DNA of 64,000 nucleotides from an uncultured Lachnospiraceae bacterium (GCA_947626365.1 CANQRW010000001.1:62001-126000); one strand, 5' to 3'. Numbered from the stretch's first letter, positions 26,591 through 35,835 are shown. Program-made: numbers and translations. The notes: generated from the sequence alone by a model not told the origin.

Positions 26591-28651
26591 GTGATACAAA
26601 AATATGTGTTTGGAAATCCTTTTGACACAGAAGCGGTGGTAAAGGAGATACCGGAAGAACCGATCGGAGAGGGCGGGATTCCCCATTTGACAATGGCAGA
26701 TGGGAATGTATTTTCTTACCGGATGGATGATGGGGACGTGATTTATGGTCTGGGGGAGAATGTCCGGGGAATCAACAAGAGGGGCTGGCTTTATATTTCC
26801 AGATGCACTGATGATTCCCATCACCAGGAGGACAAACATTCTCTTTATGCCGCCCACAATTTCTTTATCGTGGACGGCCGGGAGAGATTCGGTGTGTTTG
26901 TGGATACGCCCGGAAGGGTATCCTTCGACCTGGGATATACGGACCGCAGGATGCTGACCGTCACGGTGGAGGCCGGCGGATTTGTCCTTTATATTCTGGA
27001 GGATGATTCTCTGCGGGAGATGGTCCGCCAGTTCCGGAAGCTGACGGGAAGAAGCTATATTCCTCCTAAATGGGCGTTCGGTTACTGTCAGAGCCGCTGG
27101 AGTTATGAGACCGCGGATGAGGTGCGCGAGGTGGTCCGCAGGCATCGGGAGAACCATGTGCCTCTGGACAGCGTCTGCCTGGATATCGATTACATGGAGC
27201 GCTTTAAGGATTTCACCGTGGATGAGGAGAAGTTTCCCGATTTTCCGGAATTTGTGAAGGAGATGGGAGAGCAGAATATCCATCTGGTGCCTATTATCGA
27301 TGCCGGCGTGAAGGTGGAAGAAGGGTATCCGGTTTATGAAGAAGGCGTGAAGAACGGGTATTTCTGCCGGCGTGAAGACGGAAGCGAGTTTGTCTGCGGC
27401 GTCTGGCCGGGCCGGGTTCATTTTCCTGACATGCTGAATCCGGATGCCAGAAGATGGTTCGGCGACTGGTACCGGGTACTTCTGGATCAGGGAATCGAAG
27501 GTTTCTGGAACGACATGAACGAACCCGCCATGTTTTATGAGGAGGGCCATCTGGAAGAAGTTCTTGATGAAGTGGAGAAATTCAAGGGAACCAATATCGG
27601 GATTTATGAGTTCTTTGACTGGCAGAAACTGGTTGAAAGCGTACATAATAATCCGGGAGACTATGAGAAATTCTATCACCAGACTCCGGCGGGCCGGATT
27701 CGCCATGATAAGGTTCACAATCTGTTTGGATATAACATGACCCGGGCGGCAGGAGAAGCCTTTGAGCGGCTGTCGCCGGACAGACGGATTCTCATGTATT
27801 CCCGCTCGTCTTATATCGGCATGCACCGCTACGGCGGGATCTGGACAGGAGATAACTATTCCTGGTGGTCCCACCTTCTTATGAATCTGCAGATGCTGCC
27901 CGGACTGAATATGTGCGGCTTTTTGTATACCGGAGCGGATCTGGGCGGTTTCGGGTCCGATACGACAGAGGATCTGCTGCTCCGCTGGCTGGAACTGGGG
28001 ATTTTTACGCCTCTTATGAGAAATCATTCCGCGCTGAGAAGCAGGCGGCAGGAGTATTATCAGTTTGGCAGTGAGGATGATTTCCGGAATATCATAGGGC
28101 TTCGTTACGGACTGCTGCCCTATATCTACAGCGAGTTTATGAAAGCGGCCCTTACGGACGATATGATGTTTATGCCTTTGGCCTTTGTCTATCCGGAGGA
28201 TTCCGAGGCAGCAGGCGTGGAAGACCAGCTGATGGCGGGCGAGAGCATCATGATCGCGCCGGTCTATAAGCAGAATGCGGCTGGGCGTTATGTGTACCTT
28301 CCGGAGGAGATGAAGCTGTACCGCATGCGCAGTGTAACGGATATGGATACGGAGGTGCTGCCGGCAGGTCATCATTACGTGAAGGCGGCTCTGAATGAGG
28401 TGCTGGTATTTCTGCGGCCGGACCACATCGTTCCCATGTCCTGCGGAGGCGAGAGCGTAGCAGATGTGGAGGGCTCGAAGCTTCGGCTGCTGCACTTTGT
28501 GAAGAATCAGGCGGTATACGATCTGTACGATGATGATGGATACAGCCGAAATACAGATCTGGAGAAGTCCCTGACCGGGATTACGGTTGACCGGGATGGA
28601 ACTGTCAAAGTAAACGGCGAATTTGCTGCAGACAGGGTATTGACAATTTAG
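26591..28651 (+). CDS. Glycoside hydrolase family 31 alpha-glucosidase
   Basis: A 686-residue cytosolic enzyme that removes alpha-linked glucose (or a related sugar) from oligosaccharide ends. It has the GH31 N-terminal beta-sandwich (DVIYGLGENVRG) and a catalytic barrel: WNDMNEPAMF with nucleophile Asp308, and WTGDNYSWW with the acid/base Asp421. Further blocks are RSSYIGMHRY, DLGGF and PLMRNHS, followed by C-terminal beta domains. The start is GTG 26591 with GGGGAGG just upstream. No signal peptide is visible. The exact linkage or a specificity for xylosides or isomaltosides cannot be decided here. The stop overlaps the rubrerythrin promoter. Confidence 0.92.
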   Translation: MIQKYVFGNPFDTEAVVKEIPEEPIGEGGIPHLTMADGNVFSYRMDDGDVIYGLGENVRGINKRGWLYISRCTDDSHHQEDKHSLYAAHNFFIVDGRERFGVFVDTPGRVSFDLGYTDRRMLTVTVEAGGFVLYILEDDSLREMVRQFRKLTGRSYIPPKWAFGYCQSRWSYETADEVREVVRRHRENHVPLDSVCLDIDYMERFKDFTVDEEKFPDFPEFVKEMGEQNIHLVPIIDAGVKVEEGYPVYEEGVKNGYFCRREDGSEFVCGVWPGRVHFPDMLNPDARRWFGDWYRVLLDQGIEGFWNDMNEPAMFYEEGHLEEVLDEVEKFKGTNIGIYEFFDWQKLVESVHNNPGDYEKFYHQTPAGRIRHDKVHNLFGYNMTRAAGEAFERLSPDRRILMYSRSSYIGMHRYGGIWTGDNYSWWSHLLMNLQMLPGLNMCGFLYTGADLGGFGSDTTEDLLLRWLELGIFTPLMRNHSALRSRRQEYYQFGSEDDFRNIIGLRYGLLPYIYSEFMKAALTDDMMFMPLAFVYPEDSEAAGVEDQLMAGESIMIAPVYKQNAAGRYVYLPEEMKLYRMRSVTDMDTEVLPAGHHYVKAALNEVLVFLRPDHIVPMSCGGESVADVEGSKLRLLHFVKNQAVYDLYDDDGYSRNTDLEKSLTGITVDRDGTVKVNGEFAADRVLTI

Positions 28652-28668
28652 TGGTTCTGTACTATATT
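28640..28668 (+). promoter_or_regulatory. Consensus promoter of the rubrerythrin operon
   Basis: TTGACA (28640-28645), exactly 17 bp, TATATT (28663-28668). The -35 box lies inside the last codons of the GH31 gene. Confidence 0.85.
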
Positions 28669-28682
28669 AGTAATAGTTACTA
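28668..28682. promoter_or_regulatory. Candidate PerR/Fur-type operator at the rubrerythrin promoter
   Basis: An inverted repeat TAGTAA, 3 nt, TTACTA overlaps the end of the -10 box and the expected transcription start. Its size and A/T pattern resemble PerR boxes (7-1-7 layout), and rubrerythrins are known PerR targets in clostridia. The match to the consensus is partial. Confidence 0.45.
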
Positions 28683-28712
28683 TAATTAATTTAAAACAGA
28701 GGAGGATATGAC

Positions 28713-29249
28713 ATGTCAAAGTATGCGGGTACCAAAACAGAGAAGAACTTATGGGAGGCTTTTGCGGGAGAATCCCAGGCCAGGAACAAATACACCTATT
28801 TCGCATCGGTAGCCAAGAAAGCCGGTTACGAGCAGATCGCGGCGCTGTTTCTGAAGACTGCGGACAATGAAAAGGAGCATGCGAAGCTGTGGTTCAAGGA
28901 GCTGGGCGAACTGGGCGATACGGCCGAGAACCTGCTTCATGCCGCCGAGGGCGAGAACTTCGAATGGACGGATATGTATGACCGTATGGCGAAGGAAGCG
29001 GAAGAAGAGGGCTTCACCGCTCTGGCTGCCAAGTTCCGCGGCGTAGCCGCCATTGAGAAGTCCCATGAAGAGCGCTACCGCGCCCTGCTGAAGAACGTGG
29101 AGACCAAGCAGGTGTTTGAGAAGAGCGGCGTTCAGGTGTGGGAGTGCCGCAACTGCGGTCACCTGGTGGTCGGCACCAAGGCCCCGGAAGTCTGCCCGGT
29201 CTGCGCCCATCCCCAGAGCTTCTTCGAGGTACACCAGGAGAACTATTGA
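28713..29249 (+). CDS. rbr: Rubrerythrin
   Basis: A 178-residue peroxide-reducing protein of anaerobes. An N-terminal four-helix ferritin-like domain carries the di-iron ligands ([13 protein letters not shown], then NEKEHAK; and [20 protein letters not shown]). A C-terminal rubredoxin domain has two Cys pairs (CRNCG and CPVC). It uses NADH-derived electrons to reduce H2O2 and protects the cell from oxygen. It has its own consensus promoter and a possible PerR operator. The following epimerase gene starts 1 bp after the stop. Confidence 0.96.
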   Translation: MSKYAGTKTEKNLWEAFAGESQARNKYTYFASVAKKAGYEQIAALFLKTADNEKEHAKLWFKELGELGDTAENLLHAAEGENFEWTDMYDRMAKEAEEEGFTALAAKFRGVAAIEKSHEERYRALLKNVETKQVFEKSGVQVWECRNCGHLVVGTKAPEVCPVCAHPQSFFEVHQENY

Positions 29250-29250
29250 T

Positions 29251-30264
29251 ATGAAAGCGCTGCTGATTGGCGGAACTGGTACCATCAGTACCGAGATTTC
29301 CAGGAAACTGATTGAAGACGGCCATGAACTGTGGCTGATCAACCGAGGCAGCCGAAACGGCGAGCTGCCGGAGGGCGCCCATACGATCGTTGCGGACATC
29401 AATGATGAGGAACGGATTGCCGCGCTGCTGGCTGGCCAGGAATTTGACGTGACGGCGGATTTTATTGCTTACGGACCGGAGCAGCTAAAGCGGGACTACC
29501 GGCTGTTCCGGGGAAAGACCAGGCAGTTTATCTATATCAGTTCCGCCTCCGCTTACCAGAAACCGCTGTCAGATTATCGGATCACGGAGGGAACGCCCCT
29601 GGCCAATCCCTACTGGGAGTATTCCCGTGATAAGATTGCCGGAGAGGACTATCTGATGAAGCTGTACCGGGAAGAAGGGTTTCCGGTTACCATCGTGCGG
29701 CCCAGCCATACTTACTGTAAACGAAGCGTGCCCGTAGGACTTCACGGGAAAAACGGAAGCTTCCAGGTTCTGAAGAGAATGCTGGAAGGAAAGCGGGTCA
29801 TTATCCACGGCGACGGGACCTCCCTGTGGACCCTGACCCACAGCCGCGATTTTGCCAGGGCCTTTGTGGGACTCATGGGAAATATTCACGCCATCGGCGA
29901 GGCGGTTCAGATCACCGGGGACGAAACCCTGACCTGGAATCAGATTTACCAGACCATTGCCCAGGCTTTGGGCGTTGTCCTGAAGCCCTGCTATGTATCG
30001 TCTATGTTTCTGGCGGCAGCCTGCTATTATGAGGGCGCCGGCGACGGCCTGCTGGGCGATAAGGCTCACAGCGTAGTCTTCTGCAATGATAAGCTGAAGC
30101 GGCTGGTGCCGGGATTTCATGCAGAGGTGCGCTTCGACCAGGGAGTGAGGGAGGCAATCGAATATATCTTCTCTCACCCGGAGTGTCAGAAGGAAGATCC
30201 GGAATTTGACGCCTGGTGCGACCGGGTGATTCAGGTTCAGGAGGAAGCATTAAAGAAATTTTAA
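29251..30264 (+). CDS. NAD-dependent epimerase/dehydratase family protein
   Basis: A 337-residue extended SDR-type protein. It starts with the Rossmann nucleotide motif IGGTGTIS, followed by a serine-containing ISSASAY stretch and, further on, W-E-Y-S-R-D-K, where the YxxxK-type catalytic pair is recognisable (Tyr and Lys four residues apart). The start ATG 29251 lies 1 bp after the rubrerythrin stop with CAGGAG upstream. Members of this group are usually annotated as NAD-dependent epimerases without a known substrate. Its tight link to rubrerythrin suggests joint expression rather than a shared pathway. Confidence 0.85.
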   Translation: MKALLIGGTGTISTEISRKLIEDGHELWLINRGSRNGELPEGAHTIVADINDEERIAALLAGQEFDVTADFIAYGPEQLKRDYRLFRGKTRQFIYISSASAYQKPLSDYRITEGTPLANPYWEYSRDKIAGEDYLMKLYREEGFPVTIVRPSHTYCKRSVPVGLHGKNGSFQVLKRMLEGKRVIIHGDGTSLWTLTHSRDFARAFVGLMGNIHAIGEAVQITGDETLTWNQIYQTIAQALGVVLKPCYVSSMFLAAACYYEGAGDGLLGDKAHSVVFCNDKLKRLVPGFHAEVRFDQGVREAIEYIFSHPECQKEDPEFDAWCDRVIQVQEEALKKF

Positions 30265-30268
30265 AAAT

Positions 30269-30295
30269 TTAGCGCTCCTCCCTTGACAGTGCTAA
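30269..30295. promoter_or_regulatory. CIRCE operator (HrcA-binding) at clpB
   Basis: TTAGCGCTC, nine bases, CAGTGCTAA; each arm differs from the CIRCE consensus (TTAGCACTC-N9-GAGTGCTAA) at one position. It overlaps the -35 box of the clpB promoter, as expected for repression by HrcA. Confidence 0.85.
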
Positions 30296-30311
30296 CAGCA
30301 TGTGTTATAGT
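30283..30311 (+). promoter_or_regulatory. clpB promoter
   Basis: TTGACA (30283-30288), 17 bp, TATAGT (30306-30311), partly covered by the CIRCE element. Confidence 0.85.
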
Positions 30312-30346
30312 ACGAATAGAACAACAAAAGCAGGGGAGGAATCTCT

Positions 30347-32938
30347 ATGAATATTAATAAATTTACCCAGAAATCCATGGAAGCTGTCCAGAACTGTGAA
30401 AAGCTGGCCTACGAGCACGGCAACCAGCAGCTGGAACAGGAGCATCTGCTTCTGAGTTTGCTGACGCTGGAGGACAGCCTGATCCTGAAGCTGATCACTA
30501 AGATGAACATTTCCGGAGAAATGTTTGCCAACGAGGCGCGGCAGGCGGTGGAGCGGCTGCCCAAGGTCAGCGGAGGCGGACAGCTGTATGTGAGCAATGA
30601 TCTGAATAAAGTGCTGATCAGCGCCGAGGACGAGGCCAAGGCCATGGGCGACGAGTACGTGTCCGTGGAGCATCTGTTCCTGGCCATGGTTAAGCAGCCC
30701 GACAGGACGATCAAGGAGATGTTCCGCCAGTACGGCATCAACCGTGAGAGTTTTCTTCAGGCGCTGTCTACGGTGCGGGGCAACCAGAGAGTGGTCAGCG
30801 ACAATCCGGAGGCCACTTATGATACATTGGAGAAATATGGTTCCGATCTGGTGGAGCGCGCCAGAGATCAGAAGCTGGATCCGGTCATCGGCCGTGACAG
30901 CGAGATCCGCAACGTGATCCGGATCCTGTCCAGAAAGACCAAGAATAACCCGGTGCTCATCGGCGAGCCCGGCGTAGGAAAGACTGCCGTGGTGGAAGGC
31001 CTGGCCCAGAGGATCGTCCGGGGCGATGTGCCGGAGGGACTGAAGGATCGGAAACTGTTTGCCCTGGATATGGGCGCTTTGGTGGCGGGGGCCAAGTACC
31101 GGGGCGAGTTTGAGGAGCGGCTGAAGGCCGTCCTGGAAGAAGTGAAGAAAAGCGACGGGCAGATCATTCTGTTTATCGATGAGCTGCACACCATTGTGGG
31201 AGCGGGCAGGACCGAGGGTTCCATGGACGCAGGCAATCTGCTGAAGCCCATGCTGGCCCGGGGCGAGCTTCACTGTATCGGCGCCACTACGCTGGACGAG
31301 TACCGCAAATACATTGAGAAGGACGCGGCGTTGGAGCGGCGTTTCCAGCCGGTCATGGTGGATGAGCCTACGGTGGAGGATACCATTTCCATTCTCCGGG
31401 GCTTGAAGGAGCGTTACGAGGTGTTCCATGGCGTGAAGATCACCGACTCCGCCCTGGTGAGCGCGGCGGTGCTGTCCGACCGGTATATCTCCGACCGGTT
31501 CCTGCCGGATAAGGCCATCGACCTGGTGGACGAGGCCTGCGCCCTGATTAAGACGGAGCTGGACTCCATGCCTACAGAGCTGGATGAGCTGTCCCGGAAG
31601 ATCATGCAGATGGAGATTGAGGAGGCGGCCCTTAAGAAGGAGACGGACCGGCTCAGCCAGGACCGTCTGGCCGATCTTCAGAAGGAATTGGCGGAGCTTC
31701 ACGAGGAGTTTGCCGGCAAGAAGGCGCAGTGGGAGAATGAAAAGGACTCCGTTGAGCGGCTTTCCTCCCTCCGTGAAGAGATTGAGAGCGTCAACCGTGA
31801 GATTGCCCAGGCCCAGCAGGTCTATGACCTGAACAAGGCGGCGGAACTTCAATATGGAAAGCTGCCCGGCCTGCAGAAGCAGCTGGCGGAGGAAGAGGAG
31901 AAGGTGAAGAACCAGGACCTGAGCCTGGTGCATGAAAGCGTCACCGAGGATGAGATTGCCAGGATTATTTCCCGGTGGACCGGAATCCCGGTAGCCAAGC
32001 TGACGGAGAGCGAGAGAAGCAAGACTCTTCATCTGGATGAGGAGCTGCACAAGAGAGTAGTAGGTCAGGATGAAGGCGTGGAGAAGGTGACGGAGGCTAT
32101 TATCCGTTCCAAGGCGGGGATCAAGGATCCCACCAAGCCCATCGGCTCCTTCCTGTTCTTAGGTCCTACCGGCGTAGGCAAGACGGAACTGGCCAAAGCG
32201 CTGGCGGCCAGCCTGTTCGACGACGAGTCCAACATGGTCCGGATCGACATGAGCGAATACATGGAGAAGCATTCCGTGGCCCGGCTTATCGGAGCGCCTC
32301 CCGGATACGTGGGTTACGACGAGGGCGGTCAGCTGACGGAAGCGGTTCGCAGAAAGCCTTACAGCGTGGTGTTGTTTGACGAGGTGGAGAAGGCTCACCC
32401 GGATGTGTTCAATGTGCTTCTGCAGGTGCTGGATGACGGGCGGATCACCGATTCCACCGGCAAGACCGTGGATTTTAAGAATACCATCATCATTATGACA
32501 TCCAACATCGGTTCCCAGTATCTGCTGGAGGGCATCGATGAGAATGGAAATATCCGCAGGGAGGCGGAGGATATGGCCATGGCGGATCTGCGGGCTCATT
32601 TCCGACCGGAGTTTCTGAACCGTTTGGATGAGATCATCCTGTTCAAGCCTCTGACCAGGGACAATATCTCCGGCATCATTAAGCTTCTGATGGCTGATAC
32701 CAACCGCCGTCTGGCGGACCGGGAGATTCAGGTGGAGCTGACGGGCGAAGCCAGGGATTACGTGGTGGAGCACGGTTACGACCCGGTCTACGGCGCAAGG
32801 CCCTTGAAGCGGTATCTCCAAAAGTATGTGGAGACTCTGGCGGCCAGGATCATCCTGGGCGACCAGGTGAAGGCCGGGGACACCATCGTGGTGGATACGG
32901 CGCCGGCGGGCGATAAGCTGATTGCTTATGTAGAGTGA
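30347..32938 (+). CDS. clpB: ATP-dependent disaggregase ClpB
   Basis: A full-length 863-residue Hsp100 chaperone. It has an N-terminal Clp repeat domain (about 1-145), a first AAA+ module with Walker A GEPGVGKT (about residues 206-213), a long coiled-coil middle domain (about 400-530) and a second AAA+ module with GPTGVGKT (about 606-613) and the GYVGYDEGG pore loop. The middle domain and the lack of an IGF/L loop distinguish it from ClpA/ClpC. With DnaK it extracts and refolds aggregated proteins. The gene stands alone behind a CIRCE operator, so HrcA heat-shock control is expected. Confidence 0.97.
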   Translation: MNINKFTQKSMEAVQNCEKLAYEHGNQQLEQEHLLLSLLTLEDSLILKLITKMNISGEMFANEARQAVERLPKVSGGGQLYVSNDLNKVLISAEDEAKAMGDEYVSVEHLFLAMVKQPDRTIKEMFRQYGINRESFLQALSTVRGNQRVVSDNPEATYDTLEKYGSDLVERARDQKLDPVIGRDSEIRNVIRILSRKTKNNPVLIGEPGVGKTAVVEGLAQRIVRGDVPEGLKDRKLFALDMGALVAGAKYRGEFEERLKAVLEEVKKSDGQIILFIDELHTIVGAGRTEGSMDAGNLLKPMLARGELHCIGATTLDEYRKYIEKDAALERRFQPVMVDEPTVEDTISILRGLKERYEVFHGVKITDSALVSAAVLSDRYISDRFLPDKAIDLVDEACALIKTELDSMPTELDELSRKIMQMEIEEAALKKETDRLSQDRLADLQKELAELHEEFAGKKAQWENEKDSVERLSSLREEIESVNREIAQAQQVYDLNKAAELQYGKLPGLQKQLAEEEEKVKNQDLSLVHESVTEDEIARIISRWTGIPVAKLTESERSKTLHLDEELHKRVVGQDEGVEKVTEAIIRSKAGIKDPTKPIGSFLFLGPTGVGKTELAKALAASLFDDESNMVRIDMSEYMEKHSVARLIGAPPGYVGYDEGGQLTEAVRRKPYSVVLFDEVEKAHPDVFNVLLQVLDDGRITDSTGKTVDFKNTIIIMTSNIGSQYLLEGIDENGNIRREAEDMAMADLRAHFRPEFLNRLDEIILFKPLTRDNISGIIKLLMADTNRRLADREIQVELTGEARDYVVEHGYDPVYGARPLKRYLQKYVETLAARIILGDQVKAGDTIVVDTAPAGDKLIAYVE

Positions 32939-32958
32939 ATTTTGCGATGAATCATAAC

Positions 32959-33070
32959 AAAAAGCGCTGGATATCTTATTGCCAACAGTTGCTCTTGCGG
33001 AAGCTGTTTACCAGCGAGCTGTCCAGCTTGCCTGCATCCGCCATCTGTTCCAGGATATCCAGCGCTTTTT
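32959..33070. repeat. Perfect 17-bp inverted repeat spanning the 3' end of the HD-GYP gene
   Basis: One arm (32959-32975) lies in the gap directly after the HD-GYP stop codon; the other (33054-33070) lies inside its coding sequence, encoding part of EKALDIL. The 78-bp spacer holds the last codons. In the HD-GYP transcript the second arm ends in TTTTT, so it could work as a long-loop terminator, also for convergent clpB. Confidence 0.7.
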
Positions 33071-34361
33071 CCACCGGCATACCCGGTTTGTAGGGGCGGT
33101 CATCGGCCACCAGGGCGTCAAAGACATCCAGAATCGTGAGGATCCGGACTTCCATAGGGATCGCTTCACCGGTCAGATGATTGGGATAACCGGAGCCGTC
33201 CAGAAGTTCATGGTGCATGGCGGCCCACTGGTGTACGTGGGACAGATGGGCCGGGAAATAGATTTTCGACAGCAGCTTGTCGGTGAGAACCACATGATTT
33301 TCCATGATTTTTCTCTCTTCGGGCGACAGAGTGCCGGTGCGGATGCTGAGAGAAGCGGATTCTTCCGCAGTGAGCCAGGGATGAAGGGCTCCGTCCTGAC
33401 CGGTGTAGACGCGTCTGGCCAGAGCGAGAATCTGCCCGGCCATGTCGTCTGTGAGGATATCGACGGTATTGACGTGGCCGATAAGGGACTTTGCCTGTCG
33501 GATATTTTCCGATAGAGACAGCGCTTCCGTTTTCGTGATTCGTCCTTCCAGGCAGTCGATTTTTCCGAGAAGTTCGATGATTTCCAGCCGATGCATGATT
33601 TCCCTATACTGGGAAGAGGTCAGCCGGGTATCTTTGTTCATGACTTCAACGGGCGTCACCAGTTTGCCGATATCATGGAGCCAGACACACATGGCGAATT
33701 CGGATTTCTGCTCAGGAGTAAAGACGGGGCCTTCACCGGTCTCTCTGTTTTTGCAGTTCAGATAATTGATAAAACGCCTGCCGCATCGGGCCATGTGCCG
33801 GGTGTGGGACACATTATAAGGAGTCCGCTCATCAATGGCGGAAGATATCACCCGCACGAACGACAGCAGCAGGTCGCTGATGTCATCCAGATACCGGGTA
33901 TTCTGGATGATGTAGGCAGGCTCAGAAGCAATGAAACTGACTGCCAGAATCATATCCTGGGAAAAGAAATCAGGAATGTCTGTTCCGTCTGCCGTATTGC
34001 CCAGGTAAAGAATGCCGATCTGTTCACCGTTCCGACAGATTATGGGAACTGCGATTGCGGACAGATGTTCGCTCCTGATAATGCGGTTTTCAGAAAGGGC
34101 AGCAGTGCAGCTGTTGTGATCCGTCAGGAGAATGTCGGGAAGATCGATATCTTCTTCGATTCTGACGGAAGCGTCCTCACTGCGCCGGCACAGGGTTCGA
34201 AAAATAAGGGAATCCTCGGATTTCAGATAGAGAATGCCTGTGTCGCAGCCGGTCAGTTCCACGGCGTTTGTCAGAGCCAGTTCCAGCAGCTGCTGAGGAT
34301 TCTCCTCCTCAGCCAGGTCGATGCCGATCTCAAGGATTTTTTTCATGTCGTATTGTCTCAT
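32976..34361 (-). CDS. GAF and HD-GYP domain protein, probable c-di-GMP phosphodiesterase
   Basis: A 461-residue cytosolic signalling protein. An N-terminal GAF-like sensor (about residues 10-160) precedes an HD-GYP domain that has WLHDIGK (His229, Asp230) and HHELLDGSGYP (383-393), followed by RILTILDVFDAL and RPYKPG. HD-GYP enzymes hydrolyse c-di-GMP. The stretch between the HD and HHE motifs is about 150 residues, much longer than in typical members, so there is an insertion of roughly 90 residues. ATG 34361 and an in-frame ATG at 34346 are both possible; the AAGGACGG upstream is rather distant. It faces clpB. Confidence 0.87.
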   Translation of the reverse strand: MRQYDMKKILEIGIDLAEEENPQQLLELALTNAVELTGCDTGILYLKSEDSLIFRTLCRRSEDASVRIEEDIDLPDILLTDHNSCTAALSENRIIRSEHLSAIAVPIICRNGEQIGILYLGNTADGTDIPDFFSQDMILAVSFIASEPAYIIQNTRYLDDISDLLLSFVRVISSAIDERTPYNVSHTRHMARCGRRFINYLNCKNRETGEGPVFTPEQKSEFAMCVWLHDIGKLVTPVEVMNKDTRLTSSQYREIMHRLEIIELLGKIDCLEGRITKTEALSLSENIRQAKSLIGHVNTVDILTDDMAGQILALARRVYTGQDGALHPWLTAEESASLSIRTGTLSPEERKIMENHVVLTDKLLSKIYFPAHLSHVHQWAAMHHELLDGSGYPNHLTGEAIPMEVRILTILDVFDALVADDRPYKPGMPVEKALDILEQMADAGKLDSSLVNSFRKSNCWQ

Positions 34362-34389
34362 ATATCAGCCATCCGTCCTTTCGGTTTTG

Positions 34390-34418
34390 GTTATAACATA
34401 TTTCGGCCCCGGTCACAA
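34390..34418 (-). promoter_or_regulatory. Promoter of the HD-GYP gene
   Basis: On the minus strand TTGTGA (complement of 34413-34418), 17 bp, TATAAC (complement of 34390-34395) with a TGT extension, 28 bp before the start. Confidence 0.65.
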
Positions 34419-34456
34419 GAATATTTTTAAATACAGGACCTTATGCAAAAAACCGG

Positions 34457-34485
34457 TGGACGGTTCCGGAAAAATATGGTATACT
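34457..34485 (+). promoter_or_regulatory. Promoter upstream of the manganese riboswitch
   Basis: TGGACG, 17 bp, TATACT (34480-34485). The -35 box is weak but the distance to the riboswitch start is right. Confidence 0.55.
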
Positions 34486-34500
34486 TCTTTCGTAATTGAA

Positions 34501-34645
34501 CAGTTAAGAGGGAGTAGTTTGCACCGCTTTCCGAAAGGTTATGGTGTGGCATGGTTCGTCAGCCCGTAGAGATACCGGGCCGTGCCCGAAACGAGAGTTT
34601 TGAGACGAGACTTTTAGCGGATGACGCTGGAGGTCTCGTTTTGTT
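34501..34645 (+). ncRNA. yybP-ykoY (manganese) riboswitch
   Basis: The gap of 343 bp before the antiporter gene holds this element. It has the family signals AAGAGGGAGTAG near the 5' end, GGTTCGTCAGCCC in the middle, and the later ACGAGA/GAGACTTTTA segment that closes the first helix. The order and spacing fit the yybP-ykoY class, which binds Mn2+ and turns genes on. The downstream hairpin is a good expression platform. Boundaries are approximate. Confidence 0.75.
34605..34645 (+). terminator. Riboswitch terminator (expression platform)
   Basis: ACGAGAC (34605-34611) pairs with GTCTCGT (34633-34639), with an inner AGCG/CGCT stem, followed by TTTTGTT. The 5' arm overlaps conserved riboswitch bases, so ligand binding and termination are mutually exclusive. 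Confidence 0.75.
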
Positions 34646-34704
34646 ATGACGTATGCAGAGGAGATTCCAGTGGTAAACTTTTAAAAGACGAAGGAGGACG
34701 TAAC

Positions 34705-35643
34705 ATGGTAATGACAGTAGTGCTTTTCGTATTAGGACTGGTTCTGATCTGCCTGGGAGGAGACCGGCTGGTGGACGCGGCGGTGGCGATCGCCAATAAG
34801 ATCGGGATTCCTCAGATTGTGGTGGGAGCTACCATTGTGAGTCTTGGAACGACGCTTCCGGAGATTCTTGTATCCACTACGGCGGCTTTTGACGGCTCGG
34901 CGGCGATTGCGGCGGGCAACGCGTTCGGATCGATCATCTGCAATACGGCGCTGATTGCCGGACTTACCCAGACGATCAAGCCCAATCCCAGAGTGGAGAC
35001 GGCGCCGCTTGCGTGGCGGGCCGGGCTGTTTTTCATTGTGATCATTCTTCTGGATATCTGTGGGTTTATGACGGGTTCTTTCGGCAGGCCGGCAGGTTTC
35101 CTTCTGCTGGCGACGTTTGTGGCCTACGCGGTTCTGAACATTGTTCGTGCCGGGGCGGAAGGCGGCGGCAGTGAGGAAGACGGAGCTGTGGAGGACGTGT
35201 CGCTGGTAAAGCAGCTCTTGATTCTGGCTGTGTGCGCGGCTCTTTTGTATGTGGGCGCCAATCTTTTAGTGGATAACGGAATTCTGATCGCGCAGGCGAT
35301 CGGTGTGCCGGAGAGGGTGATCGCCGTCACGTTCATTGCGCTGGGAACCTCGCTTCCGGAACTGGTGACTTCCATCATGTCCCTGATCAAGGGATATGAG
35401 AATGTGGGCTTCGGCAATATCCTGGGCGCCAATACGCTGAATCTTCTGGCAGTTATCGGTATTCCGGCGGCAGTCGTGGGGATTCCGCTGGAAGCTCAGA
35501 CCTACCGGATGGATATTCCGCTGGCCATTCTGGTTATGGCGATTCTGATCCTGCCGATCCTGGTGCGGAAGAAATCTTCCAGAATTCAGGGAATTCTGCT
35601 TCTTGCGATTTATTTTGGGTACTGCGTCATATCATTTATCTGA
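34705..35643 (+). CDS. CaCA-family cation antiporter (calcium/sodium type), probably Mn2+-responsive
   Basis: A 312-residue integral membrane protein with about ten hydrophobic segments and two inverted alpha repeats: SLGTTLPEILVS followed by GNAFGSIICN, and ALGTSLPELVTS followed by GNILGANTLN. The paired Glu and Asn residues form the cation site in this superfamily. It resembles the YrbG-type exchangers. The manganese riboswitch directly upstream suggests it exports Mn2+, perhaps besides Ca2+. ATG 34705 has AAGGAGG (34691-34697) upstream; a longer frame from 34621 would start inside the riboswitch terminator. The DUF4250 gene follows 12 bp later. Confidence 0.9.
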   Translation: MVMTVVLFVLGLVLICLGGDRLVDAAVAIANKIGIPQIVVGATIVSLGTTLPEILVSTTAAFDGSAAIAAGNAFGSIICNTALIAGLTQTIKPNPRVETAPLAWRAGLFFIVIILLDICGFMTGSFGRPAGFLLLATFVAYAVLNIVRAGAEGGGSEEDGAVEDVSLVKQLLILAVCAALLYVGANLLVDNGILIAQAIGVPERVIAVTFIALGTSLPELVTSIMSLIKGYENVGFGNILGANTLNLLAVIGIPAAVVGIPLEAQTYRMDIPLAILVMAILILPILVRKKSSRIQGILLLAIYFGYCVISFI

Positions 35644-35655
35644 GGAGGGATTTGT

Positions 35656-35835
35656 GTGAGTCAGCTGCCGAAGGATCCTGTAATCCTGTTAAGCTATGTC
35701 AATACTCAGCTCAGGGATTTCTATCCGTCCCTTGACGAGTTCTGCGGCGCCTTCAGGCTGGAGAAAGAGACCATAGAGGAAGAACTGAAGGCGATCGGCT
35801 ATGTCTATGATGCCGCGGAGAATCGTTTCCGGTAA
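35656..35835 (+). CDS. DUF4250 small protein
   Basis: A 59-residue protein from a GTG start with GAGGAGGG 6 nt upstream, 12 bp after the antiporter stop. The sequence contains LPKDPVILLSYVNTQLRD and FYPSLDEFC, followed by a short acidic helix and AIGYVYD, which is the DUF4250 pattern common in clostridia. It probably folds as a small helical, helix-turn-helix-like domain. Its function is unknown. The gene likely belongs to the antiporter transcript and thus to the manganese riboswitch regulon. Confidence 0.8.
   Translation: MSQLPKDPVILLSYVNTQLRDFYPSLDEFCGAFRLEKETIEEELKAIGYVYDAAENRFR

Noticed and set aside
26423-28495. Long open frame antisense to the GH31 gene
   Set aside because: It is a mirror of the biased codon use of a well-supported gene; no ribosome site or recognisable domain. 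The same holds for long antisense frames at 30305-32050, 41968-43344 and 61948-63888.
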